Origin: Rhabdophis nuchalis
Taxonomy: Eukaryota; Chordata; Lepidosauria; Squamata; Natricidae
NCBI GenBank assembly: GCA_039707465.1
Contig: CM077648.1
Location: forward strand, 29,329,119-29,393,118
Reading direction: 5' to 3'
Length of the DNA: 64,000 nucleotides
Each line of letters begins with the position of its first letter. The stretch's first letter is position 1. Positions 26,201-33,499 of the stretch are shown here, piece by piece. The notes beneath the pieces were generated by a model that was not told the DNA's origin, did not search any database, and saw nothing but the letters and a program-made list of their open reading frames with translations. Position numbers and translations under genes: made by a program.

Positions 26201-29200
26201 ACAGAAGTCAATGGAAAAGTAGAAGTAAAGTTTGAAATATTACTACAAATAAAGATAGCAAACTTTAGATAGAGGAAATTGCTTCATTTTAGAATTCAGT
26301 ATTACAAATTTAAGAAAAAGCTTCAAATATGAAATGAGATTTTGATATTATAAAACAGTAATATAGTACTGTTTTAAAACAGTATTTTTGCTCCTATTTG
26401 AATGACTGATTCCAATGTAATATTAAGGTATTATGGCTCTATTTTTGACAGTATATTGTGGATTCCAAAATAGTGTATTTTAATCCTCAAAAAAGTTTAA
26501 AAGGTAAAAGTAAAAGTTTTTCCTGTCCAATCGTGTCTGACTCTAGAGATCAATGCTCATCTCCATTTCTTAGCTGAGAGAGCCATGTTATCTGAAGACA
26601 CTTTCTGTCGTCATGTGGCTGCACACCAAGATGCACAGAAAAAACTACCTTCCCACCAAAGTGGTACCTATTTATCTACTTGCATTGTGTGCTTCTGAAC
26701 TGTCAGGTTGGCGGGAGCTGGGACAGGTAATGGGAGCTCACCCCATTGTGATGTGCTTGGGTCTTGAACTGCAGAGTCATCACGCCCCCTGCCAGTATTG
26801 TTTAATATCCACATAAAACGGGTGGCTAAAATATCATCGATATCCAAAGGGAATGTAGTAGCTTCTCTTTTTACATTTTATCAAAAAGACTGGATGTATT
26901 GAAAAAATGTTTAGGTATGATGACAGACACAAAATACTGATAATCCTGATTGCCATAGATGGTTTCTCTGTTCATGTAATTAATAATCTATTTTGGGAGT
27001 GTCTGAATTCGATCTAAAGCAGCATTTCCCAAATTGATGTCTAGATATTTTGGATTATAATTCCAATCAGTATTGACTATTGACTATAATGGCTAGGTAT
27101 TTTAAGAAACACAAGAACATCTGGAGGATTCCAATTCAGGGACATCTGGAGAATGTTAAATCCAGCAGGCATAGGAAGCACAAGTTATCTTGGCAGCAGT
27201 TTGCAAGCCCTTTTGTTTGTTTAGACTGATAGATGTACAGAGATAACCTAACCGTAATACTCACATCCTGGTTACTTTCAACTTGACAACTACCAATGTG
27301 ATTATACTACATCATTGCTTTGCCATTTCAAAGGTTTACTTAAAACTAAGAAGATTCTTTTCCAAATATGATGAATCAAATAAAGTCAAGTCTGTGCTTA
27401 CAATACAGAATATTTTGGTGGTTGACATTTGGGCATATCCAGAAAAGCTTTCTTGGCACCTATATTATAAACTTTTCAACACCAACATAATATTAGAGAA
27501 GTACAAATCATTTTGAACACCAAACAACCAGTTTGAATTGGAAGAAGTTGCTCTGAATGCAAAACTAGCTATCATTTCTGCAAGTACCTATTGTTTTTGA
27601 GCTTGAAATACTCCCAAGCTAGTCAACTTCGATTCAACTGCAAAATGATCATTTAAAATGTTTGCATGAATTTGAGTTTGAAATATTCTGCACACTCCCT
27701 GTAAAGTCTTTTGTATTTTCCTATGTTTTTCAAACGTCACTATTTTATTATTTGTAAAAGATACCAGTAGTTTTAATAACTTTTTGAATCTATTTTTATT
27801 CATCATTTCAACAGTGGTAGTATAATTTTCATAAAACCAAGAATCATTCTGTTATTTAGTTTTTAAAAAGGTACAAACACCAGCACAAATTTACAGATTT
27901 GTGTTGATGTAGATTTGTAAATTGTATTTCCATTATAATGGATTATTCAACACAATCACTATTTAGTATAATGATGATAAAATTTAACACAAAATATCAT
28001 TGTAATTAACATTTCTCACAATTCATTTTTACTGAATGCTTCTGTGGACATGCTTAATATTGAAGGAAGATAGTATGCAGAAAAGAAAAGGTAATTATTT
28101 GGCAAGCCAAAGCAGCATAAAAGGCAGCATTCTACTTAGCCGTAGCAGTTAATCACAAGTCAAGGAGGTATTGGCAAAGATGGTAGTTAGTATTGTATCA
28201 GCAAAGCCATAAACTGCTTAGACCTCTCAATACCTTTGGGAATAACTAAATCATTCCCTTTTCCAGCCAGTCTGCAGGCTGCAGCACTGCTAGGCGATAT
28301 AACAGGAGACATGGGTAATGATGAGGGACCTGGAAATGGGACATATGCCATCAACATCCACCTTCATTTAATCAATATATTTTTAATGCACACAATATTG
28401 GTGAAACAAAAGCAAATCTTGAAGTGAATTAGACTTTGAATTTAGGACTACTTTAAACAAAAGGCAATCTAATACATTCTTCATATGGTGACTACATAGA
28501 TCACATAGATTTTGTGGCTATTTTGTGGCTACCCATTAGATTCTCTCAACCATAGTTTGTTACCAATTACTGGTGGCATTTACATTTTACTGCTGAAATC
28601 ATTGTATTAAATTGAAGGCAACAAAATACTCCTTATTCTACCCTTTTACATTTATTAATGTTACAGACTGAATTCTGTTACCTTGAAAAGGTCCAACTGC
28701 AATAGCCCCCTCCTGGGTACTGTCAAAGCCATGAGACGTGATCTGTGTTTCGGACAAGCCAAGTCCAGCTGACAAAGACCGCTTCAACTCCTTAGAAATG
28801 TTTGAATAAAAGGGAATATCCATGTAAAAATCCCAAATAAGGGAACACTTAGGCATAATAGCAGTCTAAGTCATCTTGAAGAAATGTGTTCTACAGTTTG
28901 AAATCTATTTTATGGTGTCATGATGTTCTATTTTAATGACAACACAATGCTGAATTACAGCTGTTTCCAGGTTTAAGAGTCCCCTTGTGTAACCTGGTCT
29001 AATTGATTCCAAACTGGAAGGCATTTTTCAAGAGTGATACTAAGCCTTCTGCAAGGAAGAGTTTTCCAATACAGGATTAACTGTTTGAAGAGCTGAGATC
29101 GATCACAGATACATTTATGGATAAAACTTCTATCGTCTAATAGTTTAATTAAACAACTGTGGTTGCTTAGATAGAAAAGTTAAACCTCTTAACTAGGTCT

Positions 29201-32108
29201 TGGTATCAAAAATCAGTGCAAACCTCTGTAGATTGCAGATACAAAAATCTTAGATAAAGATGAAATATGAGTTAAAATATGAGTCAATTTTAACAGTCCT
29301 TTTCTTTCAGCTGCTATGAAAATAAGTATTTGAGCAGTAAACCAGCTGTCCTCGCATATAAATCCAATAAATCCTAAATCCAATATAACCTGTACTCTTA
29401 CTTCTGTTGATGAAATTTCTCCATCAACAAAATAGCTTCTGAATCTATTTCTTTCTACAGTGAATTACTCATGCCTGGGTTCTTGTGTGATTGTTTAACT
29501 GGTGTCAACAAAACCTTACTGGGTAGATGCCTGACTGTATAGTCCACTTTAGAATAGTCTAGAATAGAATAACAGAGTTGGAAGGGACCTTAGAAGTCTT
29601 CTAGTCCAACCTCCTGCCTAGGCAGGAAACACTACACCACTTCAGTCAATGGTTATCCAACATCTTAAAAGCTTCCACTGTATACAATGAACTTTACACT
29701 TGTCCGATGATATTTAAGATGGTCATCAAACTAAAACAATGTTTAACTTAATGATGGATAACCATTTGTAATTGGCAGGTCAGCAGAACATGACATTTTG
29801 CTTTGCGGCACATCTGCAAAATCAGGCTTTGATAATCTACTGTATTAGTTTGGATAAATAACTAAAATCCTGCCATATTATAGCATTCCACTGGATGATG
29901 AAGACAGCAAAACAAAGATCTATGTACAGATAGTCCTTGACATACAACCAAGTCAAAACAGGGAACTTATAATCTGAATTCGAAATTGATGGTTGGGCCC
30001 CCTTGGAGGTCCCATGACCAAACATTTATGACTGTTATAGCATACAACCTTAATGGGGCAGGCTCCATGCAGTCATATGTAATAAGTTATCAGTGTGTGA
30101 TATGTGCAGAAATCTCTTGGAATTTCTCTAAAAACCTAAATAGTTATGGCCAGGTGGTATATGCAAGTGTAATTAATCACATAGTCAATAAATTATCGTT
30201 ATTTAGATGGAACAGAAATATGCACATTAACAATGTTTACAACAGGGTTAAACTATAGAGAAACTATAGAAAATTCACAAAAGCGGGAATATTGTAAAGA
30301 TAGCATTGAAACCAGCTTTTGTCATTAAACATTATGGCACACTAAAAAGATGTCTTTAAAATAAATCCTGACAGTCACTTATTAATAAATAATTAAAACA
30401 AGGAATTTTCTCTTTCCCCCCCCAGTTATGTTACTTTTTGGTTCAGTTGACTAAAATACTTACTATTTTGACTTGCATTGTACCAAAAGAATTTTCCTAG
30501 AGCTTTCTGTTTTCAGATATGAAGGGCGATTACTTCCCCTACTCCAACTGAACTAAGAGATTTTTTTTATTTTTTAATTGAAGTCGAATTAAGGTGTTTC
30601 TAGCACATATCTTCACCATTGACACAGTTCTTTTTAAATAATTCTTTTCAAGTTTGAGCATAAGAATGTATCCTTTTACTTCCCTTGATCTTTGTATTAA
30701 AGTTTGCGCGCTGTGCTGTTTGGGAATTTCTATAAATATCCCAGATTCTCTCTCAACCCTTTCCACACCCATGTTCTGGCAACTGCAAAATATTTTCTTA
30801 TTTCCTACAAAGTGCCAAAGTTTTACAGCAATGAACAATAAGCAGGGATAAAGCCATAATCATTTACAAGATTCAGTCTTTATAGAAAAGCTGTCAGCTT
30901 TAGTTTCAAAGCCTCAATGTTAATGACCATAATAGACCTGAAAGTATGCCAGAAGTCTACCTTCATTGTTCATTTGACTGTTTCTAAAAATTAGAACATA
31001 GATATAGTTTCACTAACTTTTTTTAAAGGTCTGGTTGGCATGGAACACTTGCCAGGCTTATATTTATTCCATTTTAAACTAATGGAATGGTTATTTCAAA
31101 GTACAGAATATTCAAAATTGGTATATATTTCTGAAGCTGCACTTCATCTTAATTTTTCATTTATATTTGTCTTTTTACCTCTTCTTTAACACCAATATTT
31201 ATTTAAAGGACATCTGCTGCATCACTTTGCCTCTGAGGTAACATTAATTACTAGTGACCTGGTTTGTACATAACAGTGAGGTAAAGATAATTTCTGACTT
31301 CTTCTGGAGAACTTTTTCATCCTGGGCCGCACTCTCTCTATAAATCTCGCTGCTCATCAGAGATGCAGAATTTAAAATTGTAACTTGCTTTTGCGATATG
31401 TGTAAAGCCTTAAAAAACTAATATTTTTGTAGTTTTGTTACTTACTTTTGCTGTATTTCACTCTGCATAGGAAACTACATTTTTCAAATAATCAGGCACA
31501 GCCACAGTCTCCACGTGCATGTTCAATAATTTGCACAGCCCATAAACATCCCATAAAAACCATATCTATATTTTAATAATGCACCAATTATAACTATCAC
31601 GAAACATTACATTTTTCAACGTTTTCACAGGACATTAATTTTTATCATTTTCTTTTCTTGGACTTTTATAGCATTCATTTCTGTTCCACTCTTTTACATA
31701 TCATGAATGTAAATCTGTAAAATAGTCTGTCTAGCATTTCTCACTTCAATTTTATTGTCATAAATTCTATTTTAAATTTCACTCATGCTGCTAGATTGAG
31801 CTCCCTTTTTAAACCCTCTACATTGTAAAAACCCAACAGATTCAAATGATTGTCCAGTTTTAGTTTGTTCTATTTTATGTATAGCTCTAGAAATGAAATA
31901 CCCATTTTTAAAGAATAAGGCTTCTCCCATCAAGAAAATCTCAGCTATCCTGACACAAGTTCTCTGTTTCTTGGATTATTGTCAAGCAATTCAGGGGATA
32001 TTTATAGGTTCATACCCTGTTATAGTCAAGCTCATGTATGTCTTCCAATTCTCCATTGCTTGTCACAGAAATCTCTGCTGCTGAGGTTTTGGGGGATTCC
32101 TGAGCCAT
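6004..32108 (-). CDS. ARFIP1: ARFIP1, arfaptin-1, standard 373-residue form (spliced, 8 coding exons)
   Basis: Arfaptin-1 is a peripheral trans-Golgi protein. Its C-terminal AH/BAR domain dimerises into a curved membrane-binding module that binds ARF, ARL1 and Rac GTPases. Coding pieces in transcript order are 32108-32016, 28790-28682, 28329-28234, 23209-23097, 19145-18924, 18070-17913, 17380-17206 and 6159-6004. They total 1122 bases, 373 codons plus TAA, which is the length of the human protein as I recall it. Every junction has AG/GT sites and compatible phase. Residues 1-100 are the variable N-terminus. Residues 120-137 ([19 protein letters not shown]) are the amphipathic-helix region with a protein kinase D-type site LVRKWS at Ser132. 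The AH/BAR domain follows from about 138 to 362, and the protein ends PSWLEDQ. No frameshift or premature stop is seen, so the gene looks intact. The paralogue ARFIP2 is less likely because the N-terminal and C-terminal segments follow ARFIP1. Confidence 0.97.
6283..6307 (+). repeat. A-rich homopolymer run
   Basis: About 25 consecutive A residues in the last intron, 120 bases from the terminal exon acceptor. It reads as poly(T) on the transcript strand. Confidence 0.9.
7045..7412. mobile_element. DNA transposon relic (GAGGACTACCTGTA family)
   Basis: The right end TTGTAAGTTGAGGACTACCT and the body (CTTAACAAT, CATGTGATCATC) recur in several copies in this window: 15998-16739, 35861-36209, 29932-30075, 21921-22017 and 41460-41526. 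The left boundary is uncertain. No ORF. Superfamily not assigned. Confidence 0.6.
7757..8310 (-). mobile_element. L2/CR1-group LINE fragment, ORF2 C-terminus and 3' end
   Basis: The minus strand encodes an uninterrupted end of a non-LTR reverse-transcriptase polyprotein: [40 protein letters not shown] and [13 protein letters not shown] 3' UTR with the GGGCGGGATATAAATT motif follows. It is 5' truncated. A related copy in plus orientation is at 9787-10256. Confidence 0.85.
8500..8870 (-). mobile_element. Older L2/CR1-group LINE fragment
   Basis: The minus frame carries [13 protein letters not shown] and [10 protein letters not shown], the same C-terminal motif as the flanking copies but more diverged. 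Confidence 0.7.
9079..9362 (-). mobile_element. hAT fragment (CAGGGGTRTCAAACT family)
   Basis: The end AAGGGGTGTCGAACTGGATT and the body (GGGCCAGATTTAAGCACCC) match 32496-32776. One end is missing where the adjacent SINE fragment begins. Confidence 0.6.
9363..9640 (+). mobile_element. Sauria-type SINE, 5' truncated and diverged
   Basis: Recognisable from GGCAGTTCGAGTCCTATCCC (B-box region), GAGCTCCCATCATTTGCC, the GTCACATGACTGCAGAAAC block and GAAATGGAGATCAGCGCC, in the same order as the intact copy at 18469-18825. Confidence 0.75.
9787..10256 (+). mobile_element. L2/CR1-group LINE 3' end with ORF2 C-terminus
   Basis: The plus frame reads [20 protein letters not shown] through [20 protein letters not shown] and [12 protein letters not shown]. 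Its 3' UTR contains ACCCTGAGTCCCGAAAGGGA and GGGCGGTATATAAATGCAAT, ending in CTTAAT repeats. The terminal stem and short tandem tail are typical of this LINE group. Confidence 0.87.
10257..11878. other. Intron DNA, nothing recognised
   Basis: AT-rich part of the long last intron of ARFIP1. No coding or repeat family was recognised. Confidence 0.4.
11879..11909 (+). repeat. (GT)n microsatellite
   Basis: About 15 GT units. Confidence 0.95.
12180..12350 (+). mobile_element. L2/CR1-group LINE 3' tail with (ATT)n
   Basis: Contains CCCCGCCTCGAGTCCCTTTG and a GTTATAAATTAAATT tail running into about 18 ATT units (12292-12344). The LINE terminal repeat appears to have seeded the microsatellite. Confidence 0.75.
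12353..13738. other. Intron DNA with a short (CA)n
   Basis: No gene or clear repeat family. A (CA)n run lies at about 12882-12900. Confidence 0.4.
13740..14128 (-). mobile_element. CR1 LINE 3' fragment
   Basis: The minus frame encodes [40 protein letters not shown] and [13 protein letters not shown], the CR1 ORF2 C-terminus seen also at 36832 and 63097. The 3' end is the classic GACCTCCAAGGTCCCATCC stretch. Confidence 0.88.
14130..15130. other. Intron DNA, nothing recognised
   Basis: AT-rich with no recognised feature. Confidence 0.4.
15139..15409. mobile_element. Non-autonomous hAT element with intact target duplication
   Basis: The ends CAGTGGTGGGTTCC and AACCCACCACTG are inverted, bounded by CATTATAT at 15131-15138 and 15410-15417. 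The GC-rich interior has many GCATGC/CACGC motifs and no transposase. Confidence 0.92.
15680..15717. repeat. 14-bp perfect hairpin with C-run loop
   Basis: Arms AAGGAGCAGACACC and GGTGTCTGCTCCTT are separated by CCCCCCCTTT. Confidence 0.85.
15998..16739. mobile_element. DNA transposon relic (CAGGTAGTYCT family), about 740 bp
   Basis: The left end ACAGATCGTCCTTGACTGACGA (shown as seen) and right end GTAATCAAGAACTACCTGT are inverted. The interior is G-rich with repeated GGGTGCATGAGAGG motifs and encodes no recognisable transposase. Confidence 0.65.
17030..17055 (+). repeat. Short (AATC)n run
   Basis: Imperfect AATC/AGTC tetramer repeats, upstream of the 17206-17380 exon in plus coordinates. 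Confidence 0.8.
17206..17380 (-). CDS. ARFIP1: ARFIP1 coding exon, AH/BAR domain (residues 264-322)
   Basis: The acceptor is ATTCTCAG before 17380 and the donor is GTAAGG at 17205. The 175 bases complete the split Arg codon and encode [20 protein letters not shown] through LKFLEENK. This is the most conserved arfaptin block and part of the GTPase-binding face of the BAR dimer in the family. It exits in phase 0. Confidence 0.97.
17913..18070 (-). CDS. ARFIP1: ARFIP1 coding exon, AH/BAR domain (residues 212-264)
   Basis: The acceptor is TTAACAG before 18070 and the donor is GTAATG at 17912. It encodes [20 protein letters not shown] followed by the [18 protein letters not shown] block of arfaptin BAR helix 2. 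It enters in phase 0 and leaves two bases of an Arg codon (phase 2). Confidence 0.97.
18469..18825 (+). mobile_element. Near-full-length Sauria SINE
   Basis: tRNA-derived head with A box (GTGGCTCAGTGGCTAAG) and B box (GTTCGACTCC). The body contains GCCGGCCACATGACCATGG and GACAGCGCTGGCTCTTCGGC, and the tail is TTTACCTTTACC. The target duplication TACCAGTTA flanks it (18460-18468 and 18826-18834). It is antisense to ARFIP1 and ends about 98 bases from an exon. Sauria SINEs are squamate-specific, which supports the host assignment. Confidence 0.93.
18924..19145 (-). CDS. ARFIP1: ARFIP1 coding exon, start of AH/BAR domain (residues 138-211)
   Basis: The acceptor is TTTTACAG before 19145 and the donor is GTAAGA at 18923. 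The 222 bases encode 74 residues in phase 0 at both ends, starting [20 protein letters not shown]. This is the first long helix of the arfaptin homology BAR domain. The [11 protein letters not shown] and [10 protein letters not shown] blocks are strongly conserved. An antisense Sauria SINE ends only about 90 bases beyond the donor. Confidence 0.97.
19844..19933 (+). repeat. Three tandem 30-bp units
   Basis: Three copies of GGCTTGCYRGCCATGTGACY followed by GGGTGGGAGT, inside the hAT element. Confidence 0.95.
20014..20397 (+). repeat. Compound CT/CTTT/GT/CTGT microsatellite
   Basis: A pyrimidine-rich array interrupted by (GT)n near 20185-20212 and ending in a C-run at about 20384-20395. Confidence 0.95.
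21171..21272. repeat. Paired palindromes at the GC-rich end of the hAT element
   Basis: TTCCGGAAGTACCGTAACTTCCGG forms a hairpin (21172-21200 region, two ETS-like GGAAGT cores) next to a CACGTG box. GGGATCGGCCAGGATC and GATCCTGGCCGATTCCC form a second stem. Confidence 0.8.
21322..21571 (+). mobile_element. tRNA-derived SINE with L2/CR1-like tail
   Basis: The head GTAGTGACGCAGTGGTTATA, B-box GCAGTTCGATTCTCAC, and body GACTCAGCCTTCCATCCTTC through GGGCTGTAAAGCACTGTGA, ending in CTATTACTATTGC. A minus-strand copy is at 44277-44480. Confidence 0.87.
21759..21865 (-). other. Possible cryptic or alternative ARFIP1 exon
   Basis: On the minus strand a pyrimidine-containing acceptor (CAAATTTTAG before 21865) and a GTATGC donor at 21758 bracket 107 bases. 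They are open as [20 protein letters not shown] followed by [15 protein letters not shown]. Phase is 1 in and 0 out, identical to the PKD-site exon at 23097-23209, so it could replace that exon in frame. An internal ATG would also permit a start. I recognise no homologous domain. The 35 open codons could arise by chance. Confidence 0.3.
22018..22460 (-). mobile_element. L2/CR1-group LINE fragment
   Basis: The minus frame shows [20 protein letters not shown] and LLAFRKRRL, the C-terminal motif of the group. A downstream segment (GCCAGTGCAGCTCATGTAAC region) matches the LINE interior. Confidence 0.7.
23097..23209 (-). CDS. ARFIP1: ARFIP1 coding exon with PKD-type site and amphipathic helix (residues 100-137)
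   Basis: The acceptor is CCAAATAG before 23209 and the donor is GTTTGT at 23096. The exon enters in phase 1 and leaves in phase 0, encoding a linker followed by [19 protein letters not shown]. The motif LVRKWS fits the protein kinase D consensus (L-x-R-x-x-S). Its Ser falls at residue 132 in this model, the same number as the PKD site reported for human arfaptin-1. The amphipathic helix here is known in the family to read Golgi PI4P. Confidence 0.96.
23575..23882 (+). mobile_element. L2/CR1-group LINE reverse-transcriptase fragment (left part)
   Basis: The plus frames encode [14 protein letters not shown] and [14 protein letters not shown], the reverse-transcriptase active-site block. The catalytic YADD is changed to YADN, so the copy is dead. 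Its continuation after the L1 insertion is at 24827-25220. Confidence 0.82.
23896..24813 (+). mobile_element. L1 LINE 3' fragment inserted in the L2-like LINE
   Basis: It encodes the L1 ORF2 C-terminus ([45 protein letters not shown] in an adjacent frame, [12 protein letters not shown]) with frameshifts, then a 3' UTR ending in an A-rich tail. The 13-bp duplication ATCTTTAGTTCTG lies at 23883-23895 and 24814-24826. It is 5' truncated. Confidence 0.9.
24827..25220 (+). mobile_element. L2/CR1-group LINE fragment (right part)
   Basis: Resumes directly after the L1 duplication (GGGGGTACTCCTGGACTCTC, GGTGCAGAATGCAGCAGTAC, TTCAAGGTGTTGGTAATTTC), encoding the LLVQNAAAR-type segment in broken frames. 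Confidence 0.75.
25229..25359. mobile_element. hAT fragment (CAGGGGTGTCAAACT family)
   Basis: Ends CACGGGTGTCAAACTC and AGTTTGGCACCCCG. The flanks GTTTAGAT and GTCTAGAC are a target duplication with two transitions. Confidence 0.8.
25370..26499. other. Intron DNA, nothing recognised
   Basis: AT-rich sequence without coding support. Confidence 0.4.
26500..26785 (-). mobile_element. Sauria-type SINE, minus strand
   Basis: Reverse complement of the family: a tail (AAAGGTAAAAGTAAAAG), GCTCATCTCCATTTCTTAGC, GTCGTCATGTGGCTGCAC, CTTCCCACCAAAGTGGTACC and a degraded tRNA head. Confidence 0.8.
26990..28180. other. Intron DNA with a diverged hairpin-type repeat
   Basis: At 27021-27110, CATTTCCCAAATTGATGTC followed by a CCAATCAG block resembles an old copy of the TTCCCAAACTTGG MITE. 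The rest is AT-rich, with short ORFs that show no family signature. Confidence 0.35.
28234..28329 (-). CDS. ARFIP1: ARFIP1 cassette exon (residues 68-100)
   Basis: The acceptor is ATTTCCAG before 28329 and the donor is GTATTG at 28233. Length is 96 bases, a multiple of three, with phase 1 at both ends, so skipping it keeps the frame and removes 32 residues. That corresponds to the known shorter 341-residue human isoform. The peptide is Ser/Pro/Ala-rich ([19 protein letters not shown]), matching the human MSPSRVAASRLA segment in position and composition. Confidence 0.93.
28682..28790 (-). CDS. ARFIP1: ARFIP1 coding exon 2 (residues 32-68)
   Basis: The acceptor is TTTCTAAG before 28790 and the donor is GTAACA at 28681. 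The 109 bases read [20 protein letters not shown] and then GFDST..., closely matching the conserved [15 protein letters not shown] block of arfaptin-1. It enters in phase 0 and leaves one base of a Gly codon (phase 1). Confidence 0.96.
29550..29690 (-). mobile_element. CR1 LINE 3' end fragment
   Basis: Contains GGAAGGGACCTTAGAAGTCT and CTAGTCCAACCTCCTGCCTA, the canonical CR1 terminus in reverse orientation. Confidence 0.85.
29932..30075. mobile_element. DNA transposon relic (GAGGACTACCTGTA family)
   Basis: The left end CAGATAGTCCTTGACATACA and the body CATGACCAAACATTTATGAC match the family. The right end is missing. Confidence 0.5.
30260..32000. other. Intron DNA, nothing recognised
   Basis: AT-rich sequence before the start-codon exon. 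No repeat family or coding signature was recognised. Confidence 0.4.
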
Positions 32109-32117
32109 TGAGCATGC
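32016..32117 (-). CDS. ARFIP1: ARFIP1 exon with the standard start codon (residues 1-31)
   Basis: The acceptor is ATTGCAG before 32117 and the donor is GTATGA at 32015. The standard ATG is at 32108-32106 and the reading starts [14 protein letters not shown]. This matches the N-terminus of vertebrate arfaptin-1, which is predicted to be disordered. The nine exonic bases upstream of ATG contain no stop in the same frame (GCA TGC TCA), so an upstream coding exon can read through into this one. The exon ends in phase 0 at an Arg codon. Confidence 0.93.
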
Positions 32118-32495
32118 CTGCAATATGAAAAAAAGTGCATTAGCTTTCCTCAAACATAATCAATATTCAGTTTTGGGACATTCAGTATTTTTTTTTCCTG
32201 GGCAGAGCAGGAAATGGAGGAAATCTTGCTATATCCAATGTGTATCTTGAGACTCTTATATAAGAGTTTTATGAAACATGCTGTTACTAAGCTTTGTTTT
32301 TGTACCCTCAAGTCTGTGTTAACTCTGGGGACTAGTCTTTACTAATTTTTTTGCCAAGCTTGTTCAGAGATACTTTGCCATTGCTTCTTCCTGGGGCTGA
32401 GAGTGAATGTCTGGCCCAAAGTCACCAAGCTGGCTTCATGGCTAAGGCAGGACCTGAACTCACAGTCTCTTGGTTTCTAGCCAGATCCCTTAACC

Positions 32496-32776
32496 CAGGC
32501 ATGTCAAACTTGGTTTCATTGAGGGTCACATCAGGGTTGTGTTTGAGAGCCAGGGTGGATATGGCGAGTATAACGTCACTTGTGTCAGGGCCGACCCAAG
32601 CTCCATTTTCACTGGCAGAGGGTTGCAGGAAGCCCAAAATGAAGATTGGGAGCCTGTTTTCGTTGGTAGAGGCACCATGGGCCAGTCCTTTGCTGTTTTC
32701 AGGCTGGCCCCATGGGCCAGATCTAAGTACCCTGCGGGATGGAACCAGCCTGCGGGCCTTGAGTTTGACACCCCTG
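32496..32776. mobile_element. Non-autonomous hAT element (CAGGGGTGTCAAACT family)
   Basis: Ends CAGGCATGTCAAACTTGG and GAGTTTGACACCCCTG, bounded by CCTTAACC at 32488-32495 and 32777-32784. About 280 bp, with no transposase. Confidence 0.9.
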
Positions 32777-33499
32777 CCTTAACCACTACACCAAATTGGC
32801 TCTCTGTCACTGCATTATTGGAATCTAAATAGGCAACTAAGCATTCATTGTTCAGGGTTCCCCACCACAATAGTATATTTATTTATTTATGAAATATATA
32901 GTCTAAAGTTACCCCCTAGCATATGGCATATGTAGAATGACATATCATAAAATTACAATCTAGCACAGTACTTATGAATAAATGATGCTGAAAGAATGTA
33001 AGTGAATCACACCATAAGTATTAATAACTTAATACTTATTAAGTAATAAGTATTAGTGTCATATGTTAATTAAATTATAAATGTGTTATAAGCATATCTG
33101 ATCATGCAAAATAGATAGTCTCAATGGCACATGAAACTGTATTGCTCAATTTCTCTCTTCAAACTTACAGAGGACTAAGAGACAATTCTTATAGTTCTTT
33201 TGTATCCATGTGAGTCTTGGAAGGCTTAGAACGAACCACAACTACTAGCATCCTTTACTCTTAGCTACTCTGACTAGCACTGATAAAAGATGTACATTAG
33301 ACGCATCAGGAGGGCTTAGCGTCCCAGTCTGAACAAGTAATGTTTACAACAAAGGTTAACCTCACTGTTATGGGTGGTTATTGGGACGAGTAAAAAAATA
33401 CTCAGAATATAAATCAAAAGTATATACTTCCTACAGGATCACCGAAGGCATGAAGGTACCCAACTAAAGCAGGCAGCACCTGTACTAGGCAGCATTAAC

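Noticed and set aside
27588..27806. 72-codon minus-strand frame as an ARFIP1 exon
   Set aside because: No consensus splice sites in a compatible phase and no similarity to arfaptin.
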